From the NCBI GenBank assembly GCA_021292165.1, contig JAHFWL010000035.1, positions 62,001 through 126,000 on the forward strand: a stretch of DNA of 64,000 nucleotides, in the 5' to 3' direction. How positions within the stretch are numbered: the stretch's first letter is position 1; the number at the start of each line of letters is the position of its first letter. Source of the DNA: Shinisaurus crocodilurus (Eukaryota; Chordata; Lepidosauria; Squamata; Shinisauridae). Positions 46,701 through 56,819 of the stretch are shown in pieces. Under the pieces are notes generated by a model. It did not search any database and had not been told where the DNA came from. It saw only the letters and a program-made list of their open reading frames with translations. The position numbers were made by a program, and so were the translations under genes.

Positions 46701-49700
46701 AGGCTGGGTGCTCGGCCAGGGAGCGCCCTGACGTTTTCTCCAGGATCAGGAGAGAGAGGTCTTGGAGGTAGAGGAGGAGGAGCTGGTCTTTCACTTCCAG
46801 GAAACTGAGGCCCTGGGGGGTGACAGAGATAGAGGCGACCTATAAGGAAGGAGCGAGGCCTAGGAACCCAAGGGAAAGAGAAGTGGAGGTATGGGGGCAA
46901 TGAAATGCGGGAGACAAGAAAGGGAAGAGGACAGACTGGACTTCCCTAACCTGGTGCCCTCTCCAGAGGTTTTGGGACAGCAACCCCCATCATTCCCAGC
47001 CAGCAGGGCCAATGGAGACACAACTGGGGATGGAAAGGTGGCCAGAAAGAGCAAGCGAACGTGGGAAACAGCAGCAAAGGGAGACTGGTTTGAGGGGGCC
47101 AAATCCCACATTTGTACAGTGGGGGGGACTCAGGGGTGTCCCCACGGCACCAAGGACGCAGGAACGGGGGCCAGGCCAAAGAGGCAGGGACTGACCCGGA
47201 TCAACCACGGGGGAAAGAGCGGCCCGCCCGTGGAGGGGGCCAGGCAGACGTGCCGTTTCTGACAGATGACCCAGGAGGAGACCACAAAGACGAGGGCACA
47301 GCGGCCCAAGCTGCCGCCGCCACCCCAACCCCCCCCTCCAGGAGCCGCAATAAGGACCTACTCGCAAGTAGGAAGTTGGGGTGGGGTAAGTCGAAGCAGG
47401 CACGGTTTGCAGAGCTGCTCGAAGGAGGCAGAAGAAGGGCCTCCGCACTTCTGAGGGCAAGGGAGAGAGTGTTGTGACATGTAACAAAACAACAGCTGTG
47501 GCACAATTGTTTTCATTTGGAAAGGTACAGAATGGCTAGGAAAACAAGTCATATTGAGTCTGGCACTACTGTTCTGTTCTCATGGGAAAAGTAGGTGTGA
47601 ACGAAATACGAGCTGATCACATGGTTTGTACTTTCTGATGATGTAGTATGATTTGTTAGGTTTCGATTCCTGTAACCATTTTTAGTAGAGAGATGGATTG
47701 CTTCTTTGCTTTTCTCTTCTCTCTGATGCTCTGACTTATTGCAATCATGTAATGAAGTGTGCTGGAGTGGACTTGATCCACTGGACTAGCTATGCACTGG
47801 CTATGCATTATAATCTGCAATATGGACTGTAACTTAGGAGATTGTATTTACTCTGATATAGAATAAACAGGTAGCAAAACCCTGTTGTGGATTCTATGGA
47901 GTTAATTCCTAATTACAGTGCAGCTGCGACAGGACGAGCTGCAAGCTGGCTGAAATCCGATACGCTTGAAACGCTGGAAGTGAAGGGGGATAAGGTCTGG
48001 ACTTCTATGTATAGATTTATGGGCGTCTGTACACAGAGGCAAGATCTAAATCTTCAATCTCACACTCTGCTTTATCCACGTAGGCTGGCGGGCCTACAGG
48101 GTGGATTGTAAGCCTTCAAGGCTGAAGCTCATTAACCCTTTCAGAGAGAAGGATTGTGGGTACTTATCACACCCTTCCTCCAGAGGCCTTGGGCCACCGG
48201 CTAGGACTGCCCTGAAGGAGAGGGTCCAGATCTGTTGGATCACAACTCCCATCATCTCCAGTCAGCATGGTCATGGTGGGCAGACCAGGGGGGGGGGGGC
48301 AGCAGCAGCACCAGGTTGGGGGAGGCTGCCGCAAAGTGAAGAGAAGAGGTAGAGAAAGGTGGGCCGTGACAGTGCAGAGGCCTGGGCAGAGAGCGCTACC
48401 GCCAAACGAGGGCTTCATTTATTAACAGGACACTCGCAGGGTCGAGGCCCGCCCGTACAAGCTGAACCCAAGCCACGGCAAGGGCACTTTGCACTTGCTC
48501 AGAGGTGCGTGCCTTCTCATTTTCCAGTATGATGCGAAAGCTGCAATCCTAGGCCTGTTTAGGCAGAAAAAAAAGTCCTACAACTCCCAGCATTCCCCAG
48601 CCAGCTATGCTGGCTGGGGAATGCTGGGAATTGTAGGACTTTTTTTTCCTGTCTCAACAGGCACAAGATTGCACCCTTCAGCTATAATAGGTTCTGCAGG
48701 CCTAGGATTGCACCCTAAGAGGCTGAGCCTTGACACAGGAAACTGGAGCTGGGTTCAAATCACAACCCCATCCCTCCACCTCTCCCCATTCCTCCAAGAG
48801 CAACTCACCTTCTCCGTGCGGTAGGCCCCCGCCCGCACATTCTGCGCCAGACACTGAACATGACGGGTCACTGCAACCACCTATACCCCAGCGAGGGAGA
48901 AAAAGCAGCTCTCAAAAGAGGGAAACTGGAGAGAAAGGATACCAACTACAACACTGGCGGTGAGGCACAGCGCGAAGGGAGAAGCAAATGCGAATCTCAC
49001 CTGGTCTTGGAGGGATTTCAACAGGGTTAGTGCAGAGGGCAGGTCTCCATCTACTCTCTCCTGGAATGTTGAGGAAAACAGGAAGGAAAAAGATTTAGCC
49101 TTCTGTACTTCGGACCAGCCCACACCTGCCTCGGAACCAAGCTTTCCACCGCGCTTAAACCCCATTCTTTCAAGTACGACGCCTCAAATCTTAAGTGGTT
49201 GCAAAAAGAGACAAGTGTCAGGCTCCAAATCCACCCTACAGCCTCTCGTATACTAAACCCCAACCCCAACCCAGAACAGTTTCCTCCTACCAAAGACCGC
49301 TTCGCTGGAACCTCACCCCAAATTGCAAGGGAAAAGCGGGAGAAAACAGATCTGGACGGTGTTGCACACTCCTCCATCACCCTGAGACTAGATTACCACA
49401 CTATATTTATTTATTTAAATTTATTTCAAGTATTTTTATCCCACTCTTCAGCCAAAAAGGCCCATGGAGCAGCATACAAACGATCGGCTAAACAGGACAG
49501 CCCCTGCCCATAGGCTTAGAAATCTAAAAAGACACAGCATGGAAGGAAAAGGGGATGAGTAGGAAAGAGGGGGAAATGAAGTAGCCCTTTAGCAGGGCTG
49601 GTGGAATAGCCTCTTATGTGGGGGCTGCCTTTAAAAAGGATGTGGAAACTTCAGCTGAAGCCCACTTTTCGGAGCTCCGATTCAGTTTCATCCACGGTTG

Positions 49701-52233
49701 GCTCCCAGTTCATTTCCAGGCACAATTGAAAGTGCTGGCTCTTATCTATAAAGCTGTACAATACGGGTATTCGGAAGTTGGCCTCTTCTCATATGGTCCT
49801 GTCCTTCCCCAGCACTCAATGTCGGAGGCCTTGCTCTGCAGCCATGTCCTTCGGGAGTACATCCGGCTGGGACGCAAGACAGGGTCTTTTCTACTGCAAC
49901 ACCCAGGATTTGGAACTCTCTCCTTAGAGAGATCCCCCCGCCCCGGCTTTAGGCAAGCTGTTAAACCCTTTTTATTTCGCCTAGCTTTCGGCTTGGTTTG
50001 AAAGTGTCTCCCCTGCCAATTATGCTCTGGTTCTTTTATTCTGCTTCTGGGTTTTTGTATTGTTCAAATTGATTTTTTATTCTTTTATCATTATGTTATT
50101 ACAAGCTGCGGGAAGGGCCCTTTTTAGGGCTGAAAAGCAGCATGTCCATTTCCTTACAAATAAACAAACACAAACATTATATTTCCCTGGGTACATCCAT
50201 CCAGATAGGTCCGCCCTGTGCATCCCATCCAATACAATCCGATTCTCCTCCCAGCCCACATCATCTCCCCTGCAGTTGCTTCTTTGTTTGCCTGCCTGCT
50301 CTTTCTAAAATCCGTGCCCTCCTGCTATGTCTCCTATCTGTCCCAGCCAGATATTCCACAGCCCTACAAACGTCTCCAATCCATCCCTTCTCTCCCTGCT
50401 CATCCCCAGGCCCCCCTCTGCTTAGGGTGCAAGTCCTACAACTCCCGCAATCCTAGGCACAATTACATGGGAGTAAACCCCATTGAATTCAGTGGCGCTT
50501 ACTTCCAATTAAACATGCATAGGATTGCACTGCTAATTTCTAAAGCAAGAGATGCAGAGTTTAATTTTTTTTTAAAATATATATTTCATTAATTTTAGCA
50601 TTTAGCCACCAACCAACAAAATTGGCTTCAATCAACTTCACCTAGGTAGCCTTTCATCCTTATTTAACACCCACCAGACACACACAAGCTTCCTTCAACC
50701 CAATCTTTTCAGTTCCAAATCCCTCTTAAAACTTTATCCCTCTTAAAACTGGGAAAAAGAATGCATCATTGCAGATCTTAAGAATCTTTGTTACACATCC
50801 AATAACGATTCGAACCTCTCTCTACACACAAGGCAAAGAGACAGATCAAGTAAGGGGGAAGAACGCAAACAGGGAAAAGAAGTAAAGGAGTGAGACAGAG
50901 GGAGGGTAGAGTAAGAGAAGATAGGCGAACAAATGTCAGTGTACTGGAAGAAGCAAAGACTACTAGCATTGAAAAAATGATCCTTCAACGCCAACTTCAG
51001 TGGACCGGTCATGTTGTTCGAATGCCTGACTGCCGTCTCCCAAAGCAGTTACTTTACTCCCAACTCAAGGATGGAAAGCGGAATATCGGTGGTCAATACA
51101 AGAGGTTTAAAGATGTTCATAAGGCTAATCTAAAAAAATGCAATATAAACATCGAAAACTGGGAAGCTCTGGCCCATGAACGATCTAAATGGAGGTTGGC
51201 CTTTCACAAAGGCTCCATGGACTTTGAAGAAGCCCGAGTGCAAGGTGAAAGGGAGAAACGTGCTAAGCGAAAAGCACGTCAAATGAATCCTTTACAGGAC
51301 CATCTTCTATCTGGTAACCTGTGTCCTCACTGTGGGAAGCTGTGTGGATCTAGAATTGGCCTCCACAGTCACTTACGGACCCATCGCTAGAGACTACACA
51401 ATCTTCTTTAGAATTTCCTCCTTTTATCCCGGAAGACAATCTTACTCGGTCACGAGTGATCGCCTGATGATGATGAGAGTAAATAGAGATGAAATATAGA
51501 GAGCCAGCATGGCATAGTGATTAGAGTGTTCGAAGGGGACTCCGGGGATCAGGGTTCTAGTCCCCACTGAGGCATGAAGCTCATTGGGTGACTTTGGGCC
51601 AGTCACTCTCAGCCTAACCTACCTCACAAAGTTGTTGTGGCCACCTGGCCTCACCCCCTTGCCACGCAGAAGCACATAGGGGGTCACTTATGAATTGCCC
51701 AAAAAAAAGGCCAAAAGAAGGCAGTGATTTGCATAAAAATTGCATCTGCTATTTTTCATATATACACGCAAATTTAGAAATTATTACTATAATTTAAATA
51801 GTCAGTGCGGAGCAGTGTTGGAGTGGAACTCAAGAGATCCGGGGTTCTAGTCCCCACTCGGCCATGAAGCTCACTGGGTGACTTTGGGCCAGCCACGGAC
51901 TTTCAGCCTAACCTACCCCACAAGGTTGTTGTGGGGATAAAATGGAGAGGATTACATAAGCCACCTTGGGTTCCTTGCAGGAAAAAAAGGCAGGATATAA
52001 ATATAATCACTAAAATAAATACTCAGTCCAGCCAGCCTCACATCTTGTCCTAAAAGCCCACCAAAACCCAGTTTGTAGGTCCGTCTGAATGCACTCTGCA
52101 CATGCCCAGGCGCACCCTTGCTATATGGATGCAAGTGTGACTGCTTCCCTCTCCACCATCCGTCCACCCAAGCTCGCCTTCGCCTCACCCGCAAGTCCAG
52201 AGGCCCGGGCGACACAACCTGCCTCTCCGCCAT
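40760..52233 (-). CDS. NGDN: NGDN, neuroguidin (whole spliced CDS, 11 coding exons)
   Basis: Nucleolar Sas10/Utp3/C1D-family protein, a component of the small-subunit processome; also described as an eIF4E-binding translational regulator in neurons (known). Exons in transcript order (window coordinates): 52219-52233, 49001-49060, 48809-48880, 46675-46812, 46232-46316, 46065-46117, 44925-45042, 44569-44737, 44238-44394, 41242-41306, 40760-40779. All introns are GT-AG. Conserved blocks: LPSALTLLKSLQDQ, FLEVKDQLLLLYLQDL, RPVDQKLKYQVDKLVK, RKYVPPRLVPVHY, ALSSSIIRELKEQYSDAPEE, SYEESMMVRLNV, SLTHFGDISALTG. Phases fit throughout except exon 10, where one extra base shifts the basic C-terminal tail. 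The 952 nt present would be 951 (316 residues plus stop; human about 315) without that base. ATG 52233 is preferred; an upstream in-frame ATG at 52317 lies in the CCAAT-box promoter. Confidence 0.93.
41242..41306 (-). CDS. NGDN: NGDN coding exon 10, one base out of frame
   Basis: 65 nt between TTTCAG|GG and AAAAAAG|gtaagc. Only one frame gives the basic tail of the family (KKKKRKTVSTKRGKKKK) and joins exon 11 correctly. Read from exon 9 that frame is missed by one base, at a run of five C then five A (- strand). Without one base of the run the exon is 64 nt and all phases agree. Confidence 0.8.
42555..42694. mobile_element. F1 hAT palindrome, NGDN intron 9
   Basis: Left terminus damaged (ACAGAGTTCTCCAACC), right terminus ..GGTTGAGAAACACTG intact; arms near-perfect. 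Confidence 0.85.
42927..43082. mobile_element. F2 fold-back MITE, NGDN intron 9
   Basis: GTGCGCAATCCTATGCATGT..CCTACAACTCCCAGCATTCC opposite GGAATGCTGGGAGTT..GCATAGGATTGCGCCC. Confidence 0.85.
43628..43731. mobile_element. F2 fold-back MITE flanked by TTAA
   Basis: Ends GGCACAATCC / GGATTGCATCC, with TTAA on both sides (43624-43627, 43732-43735). A TTAA target duplication would fit a piggyBac-type origin, but other copies have imperfect flanks. Confidence 0.7.
44238..44394 (-). CDS. NGDN: NGDN coding exon 9
   Basis: TSYEESMMVRLNVTRKEKAH.. to SLTHFGDISALTGAAAPLGE; 157 nt, ends in phase 0 (GAG|gtgagc). Confidence 0.93.
44569..44737 (-). CDS. NGDN: NGDN coding exon 8
   Basis: ETEAEREKKVLEQAKKRALS.. 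through RELKEQYSDAPEEVREGRYA.. to REDEH; charged helical segment. 169 nt, donor CACCG|gttagt. Confidence 0.95.
44925..45042 (-). CDS. NGDN: NGDN coding exon 7
   Basis: Acidic-to-Gly/Ser linker starting LSDSEDGEAG, then SRKYVPPRLVPVHY; 118 nt, phase 1 at the end (donor TTACA|gtatgc). Confidence 0.94.
45611..45818. repeat. F2 MITE with 52-bp tandem-repeated arm
   Basis: The unit from GACAGGAAAAAAAAGGCC to GGGAGTTGTTTA occurs at 45633, 45685 and 45737 (52-bp spacing), then the full complementary arm closes the element. Confidence 0.9.
45819..45955. mobile_element. hAT-like fold-back MITE (CAGCCTTCCCC family), NGDN intron 6
   Basis: ACAGCCTTCCCCAACC at the left, ..GGGGGAGGCTG at the right, with GATTACAACCCCCATCA opposite a complementary arm. 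Confidence 0.65.
46065..46117 (-). CDS. NGDN: NGDN coding exon 6
   Basis: Completes the Gly codon, then ENDPLRFKPNPSNLMSK|gtaggg; 53 nt. Confidence 0.95.
46232..46316 (-). CDS. NGDN: NGDN coding exon 5
   Basis: VLEKMRPVDQKLKYQVDKLV..AAVTGAL plus one base; acceptor CTGTAG|GTG, donor CCTGG|gtgagt. Confidence 0.96.
46675..46812 (-). CDS. NGDN: NGDN coding exon 4
   Basis: GLSFLEVKDQLLLLYLQDLS.. to LLRLVETRT; 138 nt, phase 0. Core of the Sas10/Utp3 domain. Confidence 0.95.
47081..48675. repeat. Segmental repeat copy A (inverted relative to 62660-63575)
   Basis: From GAGACTGGTTTGAGGGGG to the F2 MITE at 48541-48675 the sequence matches the reverse complement of 63575-62660 at high identity, apart from a solo LTR (47470-48143). 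Lies in NGDN intron 3. Confidence 0.9.
47470..48143 (+). mobile_element. Solo LTR, 674 bp, with 5-bp target duplication
   Basis: Starts TGTTGTGACA, ends CCTTTCA, flanked by GAGAG on both sides (47465-47469, 48144-48148). AATAAA at 47862-47867 gives the orientation. The duplicate at 62660-63575 has the uninterrupted empty site (63163-63167 with a single GAGAG). No internal coding sequence. Confidence 0.92.
48809..48880 (-). CDS. NGDN: NGDN coding exon 3
   Basis: Begins VVAVTRHVQ and ends RAGAYRTEK|gtgagt, matching mammalian VMAVTAQV..AGAYPTEK. 72 nt, phase 0. Confidence 0.92.
49001..49060 (-). CDS. NGDN: NGDN coding exon 2
   Basis: Acceptor TTCCAG|GAG; ERVDGDLPSALTLLKSLQDQ; donor CAG|gtgaga. 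Start of the Sas10/Utp3 domain. Confidence 0.93.
49590..50110 (+). mobile_element. LINE ORF2 C-terminal remnant, NGDN intron 1
   Basis: Frame reads GWLPVHFQAQLKVLALIYKA.. to FRQAVKPFLFRLAFG, the post-RT region of CR1/L2-like LINEs. Opposite strand to NGDN. Confidence 0.8.
50890..51390 (+). mobile_element. LINE-derived ORF with C-terminal C2H2 finger
   Basis: 166 open codons: LQWTGHVVRMPDCRLPKQLL.., RFKDVHKANLK.., a basic helix (EREKRAKRKARQ) and a final finger CPHCGKLCGSRIGLHSHLRTH. This HVxRM...LLYxQL...RFKD layout with a terminal finger is the C-terminal end of a vertebrate LINE polyprotein. No upstream reverse transcriptase is seen nearby. Lies antisense in NGDN intron 1. Confidence 0.8.
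51501..51640 (+). mobile_element. 3'-truncated Sauria-type SINE
   Basis: GAGCCAGCATGGCATAGTGA head to CTCACAAAGTTGTTGTGG; tail missing. Confidence 0.8.
51802..52022 (+). mobile_element. Sauria-type SINE just downstream of NGDN exon 1
   Basis: B-box GGTTCTAGTCC, GGTGACTTTGGGCCAGCCAC and tail GGCAGGATATAAATATAATC. Confidence 0.85.
52219..52233 (-). CDS. NGDN: NGDN coding exon 1 (15 nt)
   Basis: ATG in GCC|ATGG context, encodes MAERQ, donor CAG|gttgtg. Phase 0 joins exon 2 (ERVDGDLPS..). Confidence 0.75.
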
Positions 52234-52300
52234 GGCCACCGCTGCTACTCCCACGTGGAAAGGAAACAGTCTCCAGTTATCTGGAGAAAACCCGCCTTCT

Positions 52301-52713
52301 TCAAGAGGATTGGCCAATCAATAGTAAACTTCCGCCTCGGTAGCGGGAGCTTCGGACCAATGGCTGAAAGAGTTCCGCCCCCTCGAAGCCGCTTTAGCCA
52401 ATCACGCAGGGCCAAGGCTAAGATTTGTTTAAGGTGGGGGGAAAAGGTTTCTCGACAACTTCCGCCTCTTTAAAGGAGCCGTGCCAGTTACTAGGGAAAT
52501 AACCAATAGCGCTCAAAAGCCCGCCTCCTGCGGAGAACTCTTGGCCAATGAGGCAACGGGGTTGGGTCTCCCGGTTAGGGCAGTGGGTTAATCAGAAACA
52601 GGGAAAACGCGACAGACTCATAATGCTGAATCTTGAGGCGATCCCCGCCTCCCCCTGAATCCAATAGCCAATCAGAGCTTGAAATTGGCCACGCGGGAAA
52701 ATTTTGGCCCAAT
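52301..52713 (-). promoter_or_regulatory. NGDN promoter region: array of ten CCAAT boxes
   Basis: CCAAT on the + strand at 52314, 52357, 52398, 52503, 52545, 52661, 52668 and 52709; on the - strand (ATTGG) at 52309 and 52684. CCGCCTC/CCGCCCC boxes lie between them (52332, 52375, 52462, 52521, 52645). No TATA box seen. The array begins 76 bases upstream of the NGDN start codon. Confidence 0.75.
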
Positions 52714-52919
52714 CAGTAGCCCTTTTCTAGTCCTTTACAACTCCCATTGATTAAAAAAAAGTTTTGGGTTGAGATTCAGCCTGATGCAGCCTTGCATCAT
52801 GCCCTGCAGACTACAACTCCCAGCATCCCCCAGCCAGCCATGCTGTAGTCATCCAACACATCTGGAGGGCACCAGTTTCGGGGAGGCTGGCTGAACTGAT
52901 GGAGCCCAATTTTACAAGT

Positions 52920-54070
52920 AAGGAACCTAAGAAGAGCCCTGCTGGGTCAGACCCAGGGTCCATCCGGTCCAAAGTTCTGTTCACACAGCAGCCAACCAGC
53001 TGCCCACAGGATCCCACACGCAGGACATGAGTGCAACAGCACCCTACCGCCCATGTTCCCCAGCAACTGGAGTATGCAGGCATACTGCCTCTGATGTTGG
53101 AGGTAGCATATAGCCATTGATAGCCCTTTCCACCATGAATTTGTCCAATCCCCTCTTAAAGCCATCCCAACTGATGGCCATCACGACATCTTGTGGAAGT
53201 GAATTCCATAGTTTAACTTGTGAAGGACTTCCTTTTCTCTGTCCTGAATCTCCCACCAATCAGCTTCATGGGATGACCCCACTGGGTTCTAGCATTATGA
53301 GAGAGGGAGAAAAATGTATCCCTGTCCACTTTCTCTACACCAGGCATCATTCTGTACACCTCTATCATGTCTCCCCTTACTCGCCTCTTCCCTGGGCTAA
53401 ACAATCCCAGCTGTTGTAGCCTTTCCTCATAGGGGAATTGCTCCAGCCCCTTGATCATTTTAGTTGCCCTCTTCTGCACTTTTTCCAACTCTACTGAATG
53501 TCCTTTTGAGGTGCAGTGACCAGAACTGTACACAATATTCTAAGTGCAGTCGCCCATTGATTTGTATAAGGGCAGTATTTGTATAAGGGCAGTATTATTT
53601 TCAATTCTTGGCAGTTTTATTTTATTTTCCTTTCCTAATTATGCCTAACATGGGATTTGCCTTTTTCACAGTAGCTGCATGTTGGGTTGACATTTTCATC
53701 AAACTGTCCACCACAACCCCAGATCTCTTTCTTGGTCAGTCACCACTAGCTCAGATCAGCTTATGCTTGAAGTTGGAATTTTTTGCCCCACGTGCATCAC
53801 TTTACACTTGCTTACATTGAACCACATTTGCCATTTTGATGCCCATTCTCCCAGTCTGGAGAGATCCTTTTGCAGCTCCTCGCATCGCAATCCCTTTTTG
53901 TTTTCACCACCCGAAATAATTCAGTCTTCTTAGCAAACTTGGCAACTTCACTGCTCACTCCTAATTCCAGATCATTTATCAACAAGTTGAAAAGCATTGG
54001 TTCCAATACAGATCCCTGTGAGACCCCACTATTTACATCCCTCCATTGGGAGAATGGAGTAGGAGCTTCT
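52920..54070 (-). mobile_element. CR1-type LINE remnant
   Basis: The - strand reads PMLFNLLINDLELGVSSEVA.. (reverse transcriptase; the catalytic FADD reads FAKK), then ELEKVQKRATKMIKGLE.., LGLFSPGKRRVRGDMIEVY and LWNSLPQDVV, all CR1 landmarks. Frames are broken, so it is dead. Confidence 0.88.
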
Positions 54071-54322
54071 AAGGAGCTATGCTAGCTGGGGATGCTGGGA
54101 GTTGTAGTCCAACACACCTAGAGAGCACCAAGGAATTATTTTTAAATTGAGATGGAAATTGGGGTTCATTCCCTCCTACCCCCCGCCCTGGTTAAGATGA
54201 TCGAGGAAAGCGTTTTTAGTATGTGGGGTGTTTTTTGTTAATTCATATTAGGACAATATGCCTTTGTTAGGCCAACTCAAGGGTCACAAAAATGTGCAAG
54301 TGTTCGAGGTCTCCAGATCTCT

Positions 54323-54565
54323 TCATTTATTTATTTATTTATTATATTTATACCCCGCCTTTTTTCCTGCAAGGAACCCAAGGCGGCTTACATAATCCTC
54401 CTCCTCCTCTCCATTTTATCCTCACAACAACCCTGTGAGGCAGGTTAGGCTGAGAGTCAGTGACTGGCCCAAAGTCACCCAGTGAGTTTCATGGCCGAGC
54501 GGGGATTAGAAAACGGATCTCCCGAGTCCCAGTCCAACACTCTCACCACTACGCCACACTGGCTT
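54323..54565 (-). mobile_element. Full-length Sauria-type SINE (antisense)
   Basis: TTTATACCCCGCC tail to CTACGCCACACTGGCTTC head on the + strand. Confidence 0.9.
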
Positions 54566-54834
54566 CATCAAGCAAGATGTTACCAAAAAAACAGGTTGTG
54601 GGGAGAGGAGAAAAATAAAAGGCTGAGTTTGATTGATTGATTGATTGATTGATTGATGTTGAAGTCATGAAGTCTGCATGGCCAGTCTTAAGATGAAATG
54701 CGGGAGGAAGGTGGAAGCATTCAAATTAGGCTGAACCAGGTGATGTGACTGTCCCAGGTTGTGCCTCAGGCTGCTGGGGCATGCTGGGAGTTGTAAGCCT
54801 TTTCTCTGTCTAAACATGCATGGGATTGCACCTT

Positions 54835-54960
54835 AAGAGTCTTGTGGCAGCCTGAAGGCTAACAAATTTATTCTGGCATGAGCTTTCGTGGACACGCGTG
54901 GACAGCATCCACGAAAGCTTTTCCCAGAATACATTTGTTCGGCGCCACAAGACTCCGTAC
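54835..54960. repeat. Fold-back repeat with TTTATTCTGGCAT arms
   Basis: AGTCTTGTGGC..ATTCTGGCATGAGCTTTCGT then ACGAAAGCTTTTCCCAGAAT..GCCACAAGACT, an imperfect palindrome. Confidence 0.7.
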
Positions 54961-55804
54961 CGTCATTGTTTTGCACTGAGGCACCCGAGCATAGTTACAG
55001 CATAGCTGGGCCAGATCTGGGTGGCATGTTTCGCAGAGCCCTGGGCGGCCTTGCTCTTGGTTCTCCTTGCCAGGGCTTCCAGCAGGGAGAACAATGAGCA
55101 GGTAGAAATGGGAAAGCCCAGCTGAGAATGCCTGGGAAGGATTCCCTGCGGGGGTGAGGGGGAGTCCCCAAGCTCTGGCACACTGTCTTATGCGGAACAA
55201 TAGGCAAGTGATGTCACCCCCCAGAATGGAAACTAGTTAAAAGCCTGAGAGAGAGAGACAATGGGATTCTAGGCATGCCTTCCCCTCGCCTCCCCCTTCC
55301 CAGGAATCTGGATAGCTATTGTTCCAAACACTGGCTTTGCTGCCAGGAATCCCACCCCCTCTCACCGCCCAGCTGTCATCCCCCCCCCAGCTCCATTGTG
55401 TCAGTGCCCCCAACCCCGCCCCACATTTCTCTCCCCTCCCCGACCCCATCTCCACAATTACGATGGGTCCTTAGTGCAGTTTAGACGGATCTAGCCAATT
55501 TTCTCCATTCTGCTGGGTTGTTTTTTTTCCCCTTCTTTTGATGAGTTTGTCTTCTACTATGTAAAACTATGTAGAGGGAGACTTTTTAAATTATTTTTAT
55601 ACACAAAAGTATACAGGGAATTAGACGAACAAGCAAATATAAAACAAGTAAACACATAGGCAACTGCCGTTAATGCCAGATATGCGGAGAACATGAAAGT
55701 CCTTTTCCAAAGAGAAGAAATCTCAAGGCAAAACAAAACAAAACAAAAACAACCGTAGAGGGAGACTACTTGAGGCAGAGGGTGAGAAGAAGTCCAGGCT
55801 TGGA

Positions 55805-56560
55805 ATAATACGGTGTATAGTTCTGGTCAATGCACCTCAAAAAGGATATTATAGAATTGGAAAAGGTGCCGAAAAGGGCAGCTGAAATGATCAAGCGGCT
55901 GGAGCAACACCCCTGTGAAGAAAGGTTACATCTGGGATTGTTTCGCTTAGAAGAAAGGCGAGTAAGGAGAGACGTGATAGAGGTGTACAAAATTACACAT
56001 GGTGTAGAGCAGTGTTCTCCAGCCTTGGGTCCCCAGATGTTTTTGGCCTACAACTCCCAGCATGCCCCAGCCAGCTACGTAGAGAAAGAGGATAGAGAGG
56101 CACTTTTCTCCCTCTCTCATAATACTAGAACTCAATGGGGGTCATCCCATGAAGCTGAGGGGTGGGAGATTCAAGGCAGATCAAATGAAGGACTTCTTGA
56201 CACAGCACAGAGCTAAACTATGGAATTCCCTTCCACAGGATGTCGCGATGGCCTCCAACTTGGGTGGCTTTCAAAGGGGATTGGGCAAGTCACTGGAGGA
56301 GAAGGCTGTCAATGGCTCTCACTGGAGGAGAAGGCTGTCAATAGTCCTGATGGCTATATGCTACCTCCAGTATCAGGGGCAGTGTCCAGTGTGCCTATGT
56401 ACGCCAGTTGCCAGGGAACATGGGCGGGAGGGTGCTGTTGCATTCATGTCCTGCTTGTGGGTTTCCTGTGGGCACCTGATTGGCCACTGTGTGAACAGAA
56501 TGCTGGACTAGATGGACCCTGGGTCTGTTCCAGCAGGGCTCTTATGAAAGCCGGAATGCC
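55805..56560 (+). mobile_element. CR1-type LINE 3' part, interrupted by an F1 element
   Basis: IIELEKVPKRAAEMIKRLEQ.., RLEERRVRRDVIEVYKITHG, broken at 56010-56080 by a single-arm F1 element, resuming with REALFSLSHNTRTQWG. The tail ends GTTCCAGCAGGGCTCTTATG. Includes a local duplication CACTGGAGGAGAAGGCTGTCA (from 56291 and 56321). Confidence 0.85.
56010..56080. mobile_element. Single-arm F1 element inside a CR1 LINE
   Basis: CAGTGTTCTCCAGCC.. to CCAGCCAGCTA; GTAGAG is repeated on both sides. The host LINE frame shows the pre-insertion sequence. Confidence 0.8.
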
Positions 56561-56819
56561 CCCCAGGAATATTCTTCCTGGGACAGTGGAAGCAAATTAG
56601 TCATGTGTCCCGTCCGTCCGTCCCCGCCACACCACTCCTGATCAAAGAACCGGTTACATTTAGGAAGTATATTGTGATGTCTGATGAGTTGTGACCAAAT
56701 GATCAGGGTCAGGAAGGTGGTTTTTTGGTCCGTTGGTCCTTGGTCCATCTATGATGATGAAGATAAGCCCAACTTCACAGCCAAGGGGGTCTAGGTTGGC
56801 CCCTTCTCTGTTGTTTCTC

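Noticed and set aside
52219..52317. Upstream in-frame ATG at 52317 as NGDN start
   Set aside because: It overlaps the CCAAT-box promoter and would add 28 residues with no counterpart in the family; ATG 52233 gives the expected length.
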